The translations under genes and the position numbers were made by a program. From NCBI GenBank assembly GCA_029641185.1, contig JAPWGK010000036.1, positions 124,001 to 188,000 on the forward strand: 64,000 bases of DNA. Reading direction: 5' to 3'. Of this stretch, positions 48,409-60,286 are shown piece by piece. This DNA is from Pseudofabraea citricarpa. Taxonomy: Eukaryota; Ascomycota; Leotiomycetes; Helotiales; Dermateaceae. Under the pieces are notes generated by a model. It saw only the letters and a program-made list of their open reading frames with translations, was not told the origin of the DNA and did not search any database. How positions within the stretch are numbered: the stretch's first letter is position 1; every line of letters starts with the position of its first letter.

Positions 48409-48915
48409 ATTGACGCGTCTCTGTTTGTGTCACAATGAAAAGAGATATCAGGTATCTTTACTTGGAGGGATTATGGAAGAAGAAGATATTGTCTGGTCAA
48501 GTCAACAAGGCAGCAGGCAGTAGTAGTATATGCGGATACGAGGATACGCGTGTGGAGTTTATCCGGCTTCCAAAGCATTGACTCCCTGCGGCGAAGCCCA
48601 TCTAAATTTAGATGTCACCTTCAATTCTTTTTTTCTTTCCAACCACGACCATAACATCAGCACAAACAATCACAAGCATCTCTATTACTTTGTAATACTC
48701 TCTAGATAAAGTCAGACATATTATCTGGAAAATGTATATCCCTGCTTTATACTTATACTAAAAATGCTTGCCCATACTCCTATCTTTTTACCCTACTACT
48801 CCTTCAAGCGAGCTGATTGAACTTTTACCACTGAATCCAATCACTAATAGTTTATATCCTTTATTGAAAACAGATAACAGGAGAACCCTTTGTAAATCAT
48901 AGTCCATATAAAATT
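48409..48915. other. Intergenic region
   Basis: 507 bp containing the promoter of the minus-strand membrane protein gene and, at the right, the left edge of the phosphatase relic. AT-rich near 48690-48900. No other signal. Confidence 0.45.
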
Positions 48916-49508
48916 ATGGCTATTTGCTGTATAGCAAGCATGGCACATGTTCTTGGATTCGGCAGTGATATGTTTGCCAGACTTGGCTATGTGGGTTATA
49001 ACAGCGCTCGACTAGCTGTTTGGCATCTAGAATTATCACAAATATCTTATCGAAGAAAGCAAATCGCAGAATCACCTAAGGTGATACTAGGATCGCTAGA
49101 GGCAGATAGCTTATATACGTACCAAGCAATCACAACCCTTTCGGGTTCTTTCAGGTCTAGCTCAGCCTATCCTAAGGAATAAAGTAGGTGACATGTAGTT
49201 GCATAAAACCCCTCTTTACTTATAATTTACTGCTACCATTGCTCTAGATACGAGCTTTAGAGCATTTCCCAATGTATGCTCAGAGAGTTCCCGTGGATAT
49301 GATACTGTTTCTTGGCGACTTCATTTACATTGCTCGCCTCGGGCTCAGCAACGAGTATGACTGTAATGGATGTAGGCAGGTCTATGCTTCACTAAGTTGG
49401 AGTCATACTCTCAAAGACATGCTGTGGCTTCACATATACGATGATTATAAGATCACTAATGATTGCGCCGCAGATCAAACTGGAATTTGGGTGAATGCAA
49501 TGGAGCCA
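48916..49508 (+). pseudogene. phoD: Relic of a PhoD-type alkaline phosphatase gene
   Basis: Two adjoining frames together read like the N-terminal half of a fungal PhoD phosphatase, a secreted or membrane metallophosphodiesterase. The first (48916-49182) contains FARLGYVGYNSARLAVWH, where PhoD has its fibronectin-like pre-domain, and LEADSLYTYQ. The second, in another frame (49197-49508), contains SCIKP, then VPVDMILFLGDFIYIA (metal-binding GD motif), CRQVYASLSWSHTLKDML, WLHIYDDYKITND (normally WxxxxDDHE, here the His is Tyr and the Glu is Lys) and ADQTGIWVNAMEP. A frameshift separates the two at about 49183-49196, a TAG lies inside at 49245-49247, the downstream catalytic half is absent, and key metal residues are changed. 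So it is non-functional. I do not attempt to rebuild the protein. Confidence 0.78.
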
Positions 49509-49511
49509 TAA

Positions 49512-50665
49512 TTCAATTACCACCTGGAGTGTACTATATTTGCTGATAGCTAACCTAGGACCGGCACGAGCATGTAACGACAGATTTTCCGTCCCTGAAC
49601 GACCTTTCTCGTGTTATTGAATCCCTCACTTCACCTTTCAACCAGTTTATCAACCTTTCGATTGATAACATCTGCAAATTGAGGATTCAGATATTGAATT
49701 TCCCCATATCCATTTCGAGACTCAAAATCCTCAGTCCTAACACTGAATGGACGCTCGATTTTCGATTGACTGTTCATGATTGTGGCGACCAACGATAGAC
49801 CGTGTTCTAAGACTGGGCCAGCCTTATTTCGCAAGCCTTGGCTCGGGAGAAGAAAGCAGATGACAAGACAAGAGGGATGAAGCATGACGTCGCAAACTCC
49901 CACCACCACTGAAGGGACACAATTCTAAAGCAGCTGTCACCAAGTCTGCGACATACGAATACGAGAGCTTTACCTCGTCTCTACCGCAGAATCATAATTT
50001 GTTATTATCATCTGAGTCTTTGGAAAAGCACAAATGACAAGCGGGCCACACAGCAATTTGGTTCTTCGTATTCGTATGTTGCAGACTTAAGCAAGCGATC
50101 TCCAGTACTTCAGATCATCCTGTTCTTTCTGCTTCTCTCTATCCAGATGTCCTGTCATAGCACCTGCTATTGCTCTGTATCTGCGATTCTGGCAAGGAAT
50201 GCCCAGTGACCAGCTCATTAAAAACGCATTATCAATCACTCAACACCTTGGTCAATGCATGCCAAACTCGCTATCACTGCCTCGCGCGAGGGGTGGACAC
50301 CTCAGCATCGATGAGTTATTGGGACGAATTGCGTCTTTGCGCAGCTCCGGAGTGTTGACTTGACCTTCCGTCTGAATATCAAAGCGCGGCTTTGCGAGAG
50401 GGCAAGTTTCACCCAATAGGCGAGTCATGGAAACAAGTGTGTCTTGCTCCTCATCTTTTACTTTGACCTGTTTGAGGTGTCTGAGACTCCTGCGATCTTG
50501 AAGTATCCGGTTCGCTGATTGTTTCGCATGTCATGGTCGAGGTCCGGAGAATCCCACTTTCACAGTAGCCTCGCAACGCAAGAACATCGCGAATCCGGTA
50601 ACCACCTTCTCTATAATACAGACGGCGGCCTAGCCTGGGACTCATCGACTTGCTGTCACATCAAG
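49512..50665. other. Intergenic region with inverted-repeat element
   Basis: 1.15 kb between the phosphatase relic and the Zn2Cys6 factor. It holds an inverted repeat at 49942-50088. The right part should be the promoter of the Zn2Cys6 gene. The minus frame at 49631-49909 has no recognisable content. Confidence 0.5.
49942..50088. repeat. 147-bp element bounded by 24-bp inverted repeats
   Basis: Left arm aagtctgcgacatacgaata (from 49942) and right arm, read in reverse complement from 50088, aagtctgcaacatacgaata, continue as cga on both sides. About 22 of 24 positions match. The inside is non-coding and AT-leaning. Size and arms resemble a miniature inverted-repeat element or a large stem-loop; no clear target-site duplication is visible. 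Confidence 0.65.
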
Positions 50666-52610
50666 ATGGTCAACACAGGAAAACCTTCGCAAGGCTGTGG
50701 CACGTGCAGAGCTCGCCGGATCAAGGTGCGTAGATTGGAAAAAGAAAATGAAAGAGAAAGAGAAAAAGAAACTTGGGATAAACAAGTCAAGGATAGAACT
50801 TGTAGCTGACCAGGGTTTCAGTGTGACGAGGCAAAGCCAACATGTTTGCGATGTGTGAAAGCCAACCGTCACTGTTCTGGATACAGAAGGCCAGAGGAAC
50901 TTCATGGCCTTCTGGGGCGAAAGAGGAAAGGCTCTCGGCCCCACGAAGTCCAGTCTAACAGTGGAGATCTGGTCCGGACGTTATTCATCGGACCGTCTGC
51001 ACGTCTACCTAGTATCCCAAGTTATCTTCTGCAGATGTCTCAGTCATCAGGTAGCTCGGCTCCTCGTGATTCTGGGCTGTCAACGCCTATCATGGAGCAG
51101 GCTGTCAACTACTTTATCAACAAGTTTGTGTTATCGCCCAGTCGAGGCAACTCAAGAAGCTATATGGAGTTTGTCCTACCCGCTGTTGACAATATACTTT
51201 CATTGCCTAATTCGAATTCGCCACTGGCATCAGCGGTTCTGGCTGTCTCGCTTGCATCACTGGCAACTCGTCCAAACTCTCGGTCACTATTACCCATGGC
51301 GTCGACACAATACTCAAAAGCTCTACATCAGATGAATAGAGTCTTGCAGGATCCCGAACTTGCATTAAAAGACCAGACTTTAGCAACTGTCATAATCTTG
51401 ACTCTTTACGAGGTATAACAATAGCTCTACCTTTCTCCCTTGCATTGGCTGAGTGCTCACGGTATTGTAGGTATTAACAGGTTCTGCAGCTCAGCCCGGT
51501 GGCTGGTGTTCACACACAGATGGTGCTATCGTACTAGTTAAAGTGAGGGAGAAATGTGAAACTCTTAGCCCAGAAGGCCGTATCTTGCATGTGATGGCTC
51601 GAGGGCAAATGGTTGGTCTGAACTCCTTTCACTCGTTTCTATGCTTATACTTATTCAGACGGTAAACTGCATTATATCTTCAAGACGACCCACATTGGGC
51701 GTTGATTGGTGGATGAAATTTGGATCCAAAGACGGACTGCCCGCTGTTTGCGCGAAGCTGAACTTGGAAGTTGCCGAGCTGCACGCAGATATCAACAAGC
51801 ACGTCACCAACGCAGATCATAGTCCGGTTGATCATGAAAAGACCAATAAGCTTCTATATTTAGCTCAAGATCTGGAAAGAAGATACAAAAGTTGGGAAAG
51901 CAATCTACCCCCCACATGGCAATATCACACACTCGCATGGATGAATAGTGTGGATGATGAAAAACTACAAGACAGCCACACATTTCCCGGGCGTGTCGAC
52001 GAGTATACTGATATAAATATAGCGGCAGCTTGGAATATGATGCGGGCAGCTAGAATAATGTTGAATGCCGATATCATACGTTGCAGAGCTTGGCTAAGCC
52101 CTTCAACTCAGGACTACCGAATATCACCTGAGTATATGACGGCTGCCCGGACGTCGAGATCGCTGATTGATGACTTGATATCAAGCGCACCGGCATTTCT
52201 TGGATTTGCACAAGGAACTCAAGACGATGGAGGTCTTAATGGGAAGAGTGCTTTTGCCTTGTTCATCCTATGGCCTCTGTTCGTGACGACAATTTCGGAT
52301 TTTGTGTCCAACGCTCAGCGTAAATGGGCCCTGGGACGACTCCGCTATATGTCAGATGTAATAGGTATCAAGCAGGCAGCCCTTTATTCCATGGTAAGCC
52401 TTAATTTACGAAGTCATTGGAAACACTCTGATCTGTATGCAGTTTGAGATTCGCCTTCCCTCTATGTTTGTCTACCGAGATAAGATGACAGAAGTCTACG
52501 GCAAACAAGAAGCCATAAAACGAACCATGGAATTAACTAAGATCAAATCACCTGGGTTGGAAATTGAAGCGGAAATAGTAGTTGCTGGAATTCTTGGCTG
52601 TATAGCATGA
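50666..52610 (+). CDS. Zn2Cys6 transcription factor (Fungal_trans_2 type)
   Basis: DNA-binding regulator. Exons 50666-50725, 50822-51412, 51471-51611, 51659-52393, 52443-52610; 564 aa, phase 0 at every junction. The binuclear zinc cluster crosses intron 1: GCGTCRARRIK from exon 1 and CDEAKPTCLRCVKANRHC from exon 2, all six Cys present with normal spacing. The middle region (SSYLLQMSQSS onward; VNYFINKFVLSP; LATVIILTLYEVLTG; GGWCSHTDGAIVLVK) matches the Fungal_trans_2 style of domain found in many regulators of metabolic genes. The stop lies 60 bp from the stop of the convergent GMC oxidoreductase gene, so it may regulate that gene, but that is inference. Start chosen because it precedes the cluster by nine residues and gives the donor gtgcgt. 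Confidence 0.87.
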
Positions 52611-52670
52611 CCTATTGTGTACTATCAAAATTACAGTTTACTGTTGTATTATGCCTGTAACCACTTTTGG

Positions 52671-54703
52671 TCACAAATCGTCTGTTGCATTAGTAACCTT
52701 TGGATCTTGCCAGCATGCCGCATCTTCCTTAATCCAATCCGCCCCTCTTTCGGCAATGGCGTATACGAGAGACTGTATATTTGCACGCGGTACTAATGGG
52801 AATATACTCGCATCTATCACTCTCAGATTCTTCGTACCATAAACTCTGAACTTCGAATCCACAACACCACCCTTCTCCAACGGCAACATTGCACATGTGC
52901 CCGATGGATGATATTCGCTTTGCAGATATTTTCTTGTCCATTCTTTCACGTTATTTTCGTTAAGCTGATAGTAACCAGGTTGGTAAACAGTACCATTGCC
53001 CTGCAACAAGTCACTTAGTGGTGCTGTCTTCGCAACACTTTGTAGGTGTAGCGCGATTCTAGTAAGGACCTCAAGGTCGAATGGATGAGATAAATATTTA
53101 GGGTCGACTTCTGGATACACCTTTGGGTCCGATGATCTAATATGGACATGTCCTCTGGAGTAAGGGTGTTCAAGAACGCCAAGCATGGAGAAGAAATTGC
53201 CTTCCAGAGTGGTGGTGAAAAGCTTGATTGTGTCGTTGACATATTCTGGACTCATACCCCCACTCACAGTGAGTTCTTGTGTGACAGCCTCGGTGTGGAA
53301 ATACTCAGATATGATTTTGTATTGTTCTGCAAGTCCCAAAGACAGGGAAGTAAAGTTTGTCGGAGGCTCGAGATCCCCACAGCCGATTTGAGGGCATGAA
53401 AGTAGCCCCGAACTAGCCCCTGTGGTACTCAGTGGACCAGTACCTTTGGTTGTATACTCTGCATATGCTTCACCGAAAAAGGTAGCATTTTTTAGATCGT
53501 CTAAAGTTCCAATACCTGGTATTACTTCATATCTGCTCCTTCGTTAGCCCAGAAACATCGCTCAAAGGATCATAACTTGCCCAATCGGTACATAAATATG
53601 ATCTTGCAAATTCTCTCCGACGTTTTCGTTGGAAACAACAACATCGATTCCATTAATGTGGAGCAGTTCTGGGTTTCCAACTCCGGACAGCTCCAAGATT
53701 TGAGGTGAGCCGAAGGCACCGGCTGAAACAATGACTTCTTTCTTTGCGTTGACTTTTGCTGTCATGTTGGCGATCAAGTACTGCACACCTGTTGCAATTG
53801 CAGCGTCGGCGGATTGTGTTTTTGAATGCCTGAAGAGAACCTTCTCGGCATGAACCCCCGTTAGAACCTTGAGATTTGGACGATTGGCTGCTGGAATGTA
53901 ATAAGCTGTTGCAGCATAACTCCTTGATCTTCCATTTGGATTCAAATTCAGAACATTTGTATATCCTCCTAATGCAAGTCCCTGTCTTGGGTCTGAGTTG
54001 ACAGCAAGACCCAGATTCTCAAAAGTCCGTGGCCATGCTTCATCCAGTGGACCATACCTATCCGGGAATGTGGTTATAATTTCACCATTATTACCATGTA
54101 GAGATTCGTCAATGGATGTCATGAGATCAGCCTGTACTTTATTTGAGGGAGCAATATACGTTTCCGACTTTTTGAAGTACGGCTCCAAAGCTCCCCAAGA
54201 CCAATTGGCGTTTCCTAATGTACCCCAGTTATTGAGATCCTGTTGAGAGGCATGAGTCCAGAATAAAAAGTTGATGGCGCTAGACCCTCCTAATTGCTTT
54301 CCACGTGGATGTGCGACGACTTGCCCATTGGCATGCACCTATTGGTATAAGAAGTTTATCACTCGGATGGATTTATAGACTTACTTGAGGTACTGTTTGA
54401 TAGTTCCAATCATATTTTGGATCTCCATACATGGCCGTATATAGAGCAGGCGAAAGAACGTTCGTATCATTAGAATGGTCGTTGCCAGCCTCCAACACAA
54501 CGACCGTGACGTTTGGATTTTCTGTGAGCCGAGCAGCAATAGTCAATCCTGCAGTTCCGCCTCCGATGATACTTCTTCTATTAGCCATCGTTCCGAGGAT
54601 TATAAAGAGCGACTAATGCTTACACATAATCATAGGTCGAAGTTGCTTGCGAAGGTGCAAAGAAGGCTTGCGAGAACAAAAGACTTTTGATTGCCAACCG
54701 CAT
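52671..54703 (-). CDS. Secreted GMC oxidoreductase (FAD-dependent)
   Basis: Flavoenzyme of the glucose-methanol-choline family, oxidising an alcohol (aryl-alcohol, sugar or similar); substrate unknown. Exons 54703-54624, 54571-54385, 54338-53581, 53532-52671; 628 aa. A hydrophobic start MRLAIKSLLFSQAFFAPSQA fits a signal peptide. FAD motif YDYVIIGGGTAGLTIAARL near residue 25; the first GMC signature HPRGKQLGGSSAINFLFW; second signature SAGAFGSPQILELSGVG; active-site region EYHPSGTCAMLPLEKGG; and C-terminal RVIDASIFPLVPRANIQSLV. Its third intron (53533-53580) is GC-AG, with the strong GC donor gcaagt and branch gctaac; no GT donor keeps the frame. The first intron uses an AAG acceptor. Convergent with the Zn2Cys6 gene. 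Confidence 0.9.
53533..53580 (-). other. GC-AG intron of the GMC gene
   Basis: 48-nt intron beginning gcaagttatg and ending gaaggagcag on the minus strand, with branch-like gctaac. Joining GG|A keeps the GMC reading frame (PIG-YEVIPG). The only nearby GT (at the next triplet) leads to a stop. Confidence 0.85.
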
Positions 54704-55329
54704 TTTATCACCGAAAGCAATACAACTTTACCATTGACTTAGTTTCTTTGAGACACGACGAAGCAATCGTAGAAATATGTAATAAAATACACTTATCCTG
54801 TTAATAATCAACACTGCGTGAGCATGGCATGTATCGTTAATATGCAAGAACGGGAATTAGCGAGCTAATCTGATTATTGTACCTTGGCGCTGCAGATCCT
54901 TAATCAATTTTGAGCGTGAGTAATCAGCCACTTGAGCATTATGCGAGGTGAATCAAGTGACACCATGGCATGTAAAGCAAGGGGGTTGGTTTGGTTTGGT
55001 TACTTGTTGAATACGAGACCCCCTCAAATTATACATGACTTATCAAAAAATTATTGCTTTTATGAACGGAGTGAAACTTTAGTATCGGTATTAGATTGGT
55101 AGTATTACAATAACACGGAAAGTCTTTTGAATATGACTCCTAACAGGCCACATGGTTTAGTTTGTCAGGTTTAATAGTTCATCGGTCTATAAAAGCATAC
55201 GTAACCGCTATAGCCAATTTCGCTACACTATAGTAAAACTACCTGTTATTCACTCGGGCGTACTCCCGCTTAAATATACAACTTTTTTGGGAACCTGTTT
55301 ATTTTTATTTTTCATAGTAAATTTTATCC
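54704..55329. other. AT-rich intergenic region
   Basis: 626 bp containing the promoter of the GMC gene and the 3' UTR of the RidA gene, very AT-rich at about 55020-55330. No other feature seen. Confidence 0.5.
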
Positions 55330-56004
55330 TTATTGTATTGCTACAAGATCCATCTCCAAACTAGCACCAGCAGGCAAACGCCTGACCTCGAGGCTGCTTC
55401 TTGCCGGACGCTGCGGAAAATACTCCGCATACACAATATTCAACTCCGCAAAATCATCCAAATTTGTGAAATAAATCTATGGTTTGTTAGCTACTATCTT
55501 CGACCATAAGCTTCTGAGCAAGTACAGTGACTTTGACAACTTTTTCCAGATTTGAACCGGCAGCCTCAAGCACAGCACGAGCATTCTGGATCATCTTGTG
55601 CGTTTTCTCCCCCACTGTTCCAGTCACAAGTTCGGCGTTGCCATGCGCTGGAATCTGCCCAGAGAGCCAGACGAAACCGTTGGCTTTGATGGCTTGGGAC
55701 TTCGCATTTAGATTAGCCTGATTGCACGTTGGGATTTACTCGGCAGAACAAACATAAGGTCCAATTGCTAAGTGCGTAGGTCAGTTTAAGCAGATGAAAA
55801 ATAGAGAGCGATCGGGACCTCACGTGATACACCATCTTTGGAAAAGACTGGTGTGATAGATGATACGTCACGGACAGAAGATGGACCTGCCATTTTGAGA
55901 TATGATGTCGAGCTTCGAAATTGAAGCGACAATAAAGACGCCAAAGGACGCGAAAGTGGTCTGGCCGGAGTAGAAAAGCCTATGTTGTGTATATTCTTGA
56001 ACAT
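55330..56004 (-). CDS. MMF1: RidA/YjgF (Mmf1/Hmf1) enamine/imine deaminase
   Basis: Hydrolyses reactive 2-aminoacrylate-type enamines and imines to ketoacids, protecting pyridoxal-phosphate enzymes. Exons 56004-55824, 55767-55754 (14 nt), 55699-55526, 55476-55330; 171 aa. The first 37 residues (MFKNIHNIGFSTPARPLSR, then Ser/Arg-rich) form a likely mitochondrial presequence; a second in-frame ATG at 55893 (MAGPSSVRDVSS) would give a cytosolic form of 134 aa. Family signatures: SPIGPYSQAIKANGFVWLSG, AHGNAELVTGTVGEKTHKMI, QNARAVLEAAGSNLEKVVKV, FTNLDDFAELNIVYAEYF and RPARSSLEVRRLPAGASLEM, which includes the active-site Arg in PARSS. The 14-nt exon is required to complete IGPY-SQAIK. Same region as proline dehydrogenase and other amino-acid or sugar-acid enzymes. 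Confidence 0.9.
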
Positions 56005-57208
56005 AGTCGGGTGGGACTGTTTCTTATGGTGTATAATTTCCTTCTTTCGAGTAACGATATCCTGCTAATGCTATCTCGAAAAGCAATACTACCATTATTT
56101 CGTAGCAAGGTTGATCTGCACAACTGAGAGGAAGTAGACAGCTTATCGCGGAATCAACATCCGTGCCGTTTCTATGGAGTAGCGAGACTTGATGTGCGGC
56201 TTCTAATTCCGACGTTCTTTTGGTTAATTGATTGGTGTGCAATGCGCAGCGAGCTTTTTGGTACAACGCAGTCGTGAGGGGTAATTATGACGGCGATTGA
56301 TTTGGTATTTCCATCGAGCTAGATATCAAATAGAAAAGTTCGAGAGAAGAATAAAACGGCCTTGTGCTTAAAATAAAATGAAATATAAAAGTGGTCGGTT
56401 TTTTAACTGCCTTTTCGAAGGTGTGTGTTTGCAGATCGGGCTATACTATCTTTATACATATGATTTAAATTGAAAATAATAAAGGCTCTGTTATTGAAAC
56501 CACTGAATCCGTTCGAGTGCCGACTAATTGCTTATTAGAAACTTGAAGATAACCTTCGACAAGTTTTGTTTTTAGGGCTTCACTTTACCCACATTAATTC
56601 TCAAACTGGGCTCAAAGACCAGAGTGATAAGTGGAGGAGATATATTCACATAGTGATTAGTATTTGCACAAAGGGTTGAAAGCGAGAAGAGAGCCAGCAT
56701 AAAATGGTTGCTAGACTGTCCATCGAAAGCATTTTTGAGAATCGAGTTTTAAGAAGCCAAGGCGTTCGACCAGTCGAGGACCGAAGAGTTCCATCTCGAT
56801 ACCAATAGCCGACAGTAACACATGTAAAGAGCATAGATAGCAAGCTTAATCCATAATATATCACCAATATAGGATTTTCGGCTGGTTCTTCGTTGAATGT
56901 GTACCTCGCAATGGCCAACGGCTCTATTGAGCCTCAACGCCACGTCACCTGCCGAGAGCATAAAGTTCTTTTCTTTTGTGCTCTCAATTGCTCACAATCC
57001 AACCGCTCCATTCGACCCGTAAAGCTAACCGTCTACCTATTGTGGCAAATATCTCTACTGTAGGATCAACATCAACATCTCCAAAGATGAGACGGAATAT
57101 AGTTTTGCCGTCCACGTCGCTAAGCCAACAACCGAAAGCTTCCTTGTTCTGCGGTCTGGATGCCCCGCGACGCCTTTCGAACACAGCATTACATTGATTA
57201 CTCAAGTC
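56005..57208. other. 1.2-kb intergenic region
   Basis: Divergent region between the RidA gene (-) and the second Zn2Cys6 gene (+). Open frames at 56646-56918 and 56984-57205 on the minus strand start only at TTG and have no recognisable domain, so I do not call them. Both promoters lie here. Confidence 0.5.
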
Positions 57209-59763
57209 ATGGATAAGACAACCCCCCCAACGATAAAAAAGAAGAAAAAGACTCTAAATGCGTATGCGGCAAGGACCGAGCCATGCTGTAGAAACCACTG
57301 ACAAAACTTGCAGGTGCCAAAGATGTCGTAATCGCAAGATCAAATGTTCTGGTCAAGATCCATGCCAGCACTGCATGTCACGAAGCTTGCTTTGTGTTTT
57401 TGAGGACAGACCAAAGAAGCTTGTGGTATCTGAAGAGTAAGCTCTACATATTTGTTTCCCATGTAGTCATTTAAGCATAGCAGTTCTTGGTCTAAAATAT
57501 TCTCAGCTACTTAAATGAGCTTCAGAACCGGGCCGCGGCCATGAGAGATAACGTGACAGGGCAAGCCTCAACTTCCCCAATGAGCACGGCCAGGTCAACG
57601 GGGAATGGTACCTCTCATATTGTTTCAATTGAAGGATCAAATTTTACCCTCTCAAATATGAGGCACCAAGCTTCAACTTCAATGCCCGTTGCTGATTCAG
57701 ACCCGGTGATAAACGAGCTTGCAGAGGTAAGGAAATGAACTTCTTCATTTTATATACCCACTGTCTGACAAAAATAAGAGTTCGAATAATCCTCCAGGTG
57801 CTGTAACGGGTTCCGAGGAATCTCAATACGCCATTGGCGATGAATTTAGTACGATCATGTGGGTATTGTTGTTCGTACATTGTTGTGCTAACACCGAAAA
57901 GGAAGGCTTGGCCACAGTTCATCATGGGCTTTCAGTCGACGTATCCGGAACATGATAAATGATGCTACCGGAGGATCAAAGTTACACGATGCAACTCCCA
58001 TTCGAGACGGGGCTTATGGAATCCCATGGAAGAAGCCTATTATAGATATTTCTGGAATCGACCTTCCCTCAGAAGACTACGCAGAATATCTCACTCATAC
58101 AGTATCATTTACCTTGGGCCCACTCTACTATTTATACGATAAAGATTCTTTCTTAAAAAGACTTCATCAATTCTATGCCAATTCAAATAGGCAGAATGAA
58201 CAGAGTAGTGATCCCTGGCTAATTCAGATGTTGGTTGTCTTCGCCTTCGGAAAGAGTATACTCGCTCGAGAAGTTGGACCATCTGGTCCTACAGGTGTGG
58301 TATATTTCTCCAAAGCTTTTGAGGCGCTGCCAGATTGTCATCGCCTACATCAAGATCCCATTTTGGCCATCGAAACTCTCTCCATGATTGCATTATTCAT
58401 GCAGACGATTGATATGAGGATGGCAGCTCACGAATATGTATGTAGCTATTATTTCACTCCTTTCCCTGCCAGCATTCAACTAATTTTTCTTTTAGATTGG
58501 CCAAGCTGCTCGGATGAGCTTGATACATGGAATGAACAGGGTTTATGATGCAAAGAGAATATCACTAAAAGAATTTGAGCATCGCTCCAAACTATGGTGG
58601 ACGGTTTATATCATAGACCGCAAACTTTCTAGCCTGGTTGGAGTTCCATCTGCGGTTCATGATGCAGATATAGCAGTAGCGCGGCCATCTATGGATGGCT
58701 CAATACCAAAAGCATTAACATTTGCGCTTCATGTTGAGCTTTCTTCACAGCTAGGTCGCATTCTAAATGGTATGTTAGGTTCTCCATGGCAGTTCCATTC
58801 TAACGCAATAGTCGTGTACGGTCTCGGTCTGGAACGGCAACTGGGTGGGAAATTTATTTCAGCTATCCAATCTATTCTCCATCGACTCGCGGAAACATCA
58901 TTGCTTCTAAATAGTAGCATGAAGATCGAACTTCATAGGCCGATGAATACAATTTCTCGAGAAGCAGCCAGTTTACACCTACTCCATCATCAGGTACGCA
59001 TATATTCTAGTCAGCGAAGTTTAACTAAGACTGTGCAGTGTAGCATTCTTGCTATAAGACCTGTCCTATTCTTTCTCTTTGAGACAAAGATTAGATCAAG
59101 CAATAGCGTACTGGTTTTGTCAGATGCTGTCATTGGCCTGCTGCGAGTTTGCGTTGAATCATCACTTCAGATTCTCAAAATTGTAGAGACATTGCGATTA
59201 CATAAACTTGTTGGTAGGTCATCTTTGATTTATTTGGATGCAAACCCAGTCTGACATTCTCAGACTTGTTGTTGCCATTCGACCTTGACTCCATGTTCGC
59301 TGCTGCTTTTGTTCTGGTTCTGGTAGATATCATTACCCCAGCAGCTTCTGAACAATGGGATCTCAGCAAGACACTATCTCTTATGGATGAAATGACCCTA
59401 AGAGGAATTGTTATAGCCGGTCCATATAAAAAAGATTTGGTCGAGTTGAACGAGCTAGGTCAGAAGCACAAAGAACTGCAACAAGAACCTCAACAAAGAG
59501 AACACTCGACCGGAGCTCATATACCAGCACCAATCTCCGAGACTGTGCACGAGGAAGCTATTAATCCACAGACCGAACAGGACTCTATCTGGTCATGGAT
59601 GGCCACAGATGACGCTGGTCTTGGAGAATTACATCCCGACACAATCCAATCGGCTATTGATGGTTTGAATTTTGACTTCCTGAATGACCCATCGGCTTTA
59701 GAAATGGATGGGAGTGAATGGATGTGGGGCAACGGGAATCTGCCTTGGCCTGATGCCAATTGA
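57209..59763 (+). CDS. Zn2Cys6 transcription factor (Fungal_trans type)
   Basis: DNA-binding regulator. Eight exons: 57209-57261, 57314-57436, 57507-57726, 57779-57848, 57902-58437, 58496-58993, 59039-59213, 59264-59763; 724 aa. After a Lys-rich start (TIKKKKKTLNA) comes the zinc cluster CQRCRNRKIKCSGQDPCQHC with the sixth Cys in SLLC, and a linker with LxELxxR (SEDYLNELQNR). The pre-domain RLGHSSSWAFSRRIRNMIND and the later YIGQAARMSLIHGMNRVYD, RSKLWWTVYIIDRKLSSLVG, PSAVHDADIAV fit the Fungal_trans domain. C-terminus is acidic and Trp-rich (DSIWSWMATDD, EWMWGNGNLPWPDAN), a possible activation region. The donor at 57849 (gtacga, split codon A|GA) is the weakest but the only one restoring frame. 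Intron 6 (45 bp) is stop-free. It lies directly upstream of proline dehydrogenase in the same direction. Confidence 0.86.
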
Positions 59764-60286
59764 ATAGGTTTCGTTCGTTGTCTTGCAGTACGCATCAAGC
59801 AGACAGGCATTGGGTATATATCCAGCAAACCGCATTTGCTTTTGCTGTTGCCGCATATACGGTAAGTGGCTGTGTCCTTCTGATTCGTCTATTAATCTAA
59901 GCTCCTTACTATTATGGAAGTCAATTCATTGGCTTCAAATGGAGTGGATGTCCAAACCTCAAGTAGCCGTCAAACTAATTGGCCAAAGTTTGTGTAGCCT
60001 TATCGCGGAAGCAAAAGCCGCTCCCACTTTCGCGATCCCGTCGACAATAATACCACCACCATACATTACTTGCAACCATGCTTGAAAACGGCTCGTATGG
60101 GTTGCCGATAAGATCCTTTCCGTTCCAGTCAGAACCCGTTATCTGCTAGACCCCTCATCTGATGTCTAAATTAACCACCATTCTATCGCGGGGTATGAAT
60201 TCCGGCCGGTGTATAATCTAACAAAAATTGGCCATCAAATCATTCAAGTTTTGGAAAACATCTCAAACGACCAAGTCCTTCCAAAC
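59764..60286 (+). promoter_or_regulatory. Promoter region of proline dehydrogenase
   Basis: 523 bp between the stop of the Zn2Cys6 gene and the start of proline dehydrogenase. It includes GATAAG at 60107-60112 and TTATC at 60139-60143, the type of site used by GATA-family nitrogen regulators, and a palindromic CCGGCCGG at 60202-60209, about 78 bp before the start. CCGG pairs are used by PrnA-type Zn2Cys6 factors. Binding is inferred from the words only. Confidence 0.5.

Noticed and set aside
56646..57205. Two minus-strand frames that could form a divergent orphan gene
   Set aside because: Both begin only at TTG, have no shared splice signals that keep the frame, and abut the start of the Zn2Cys6 gene.
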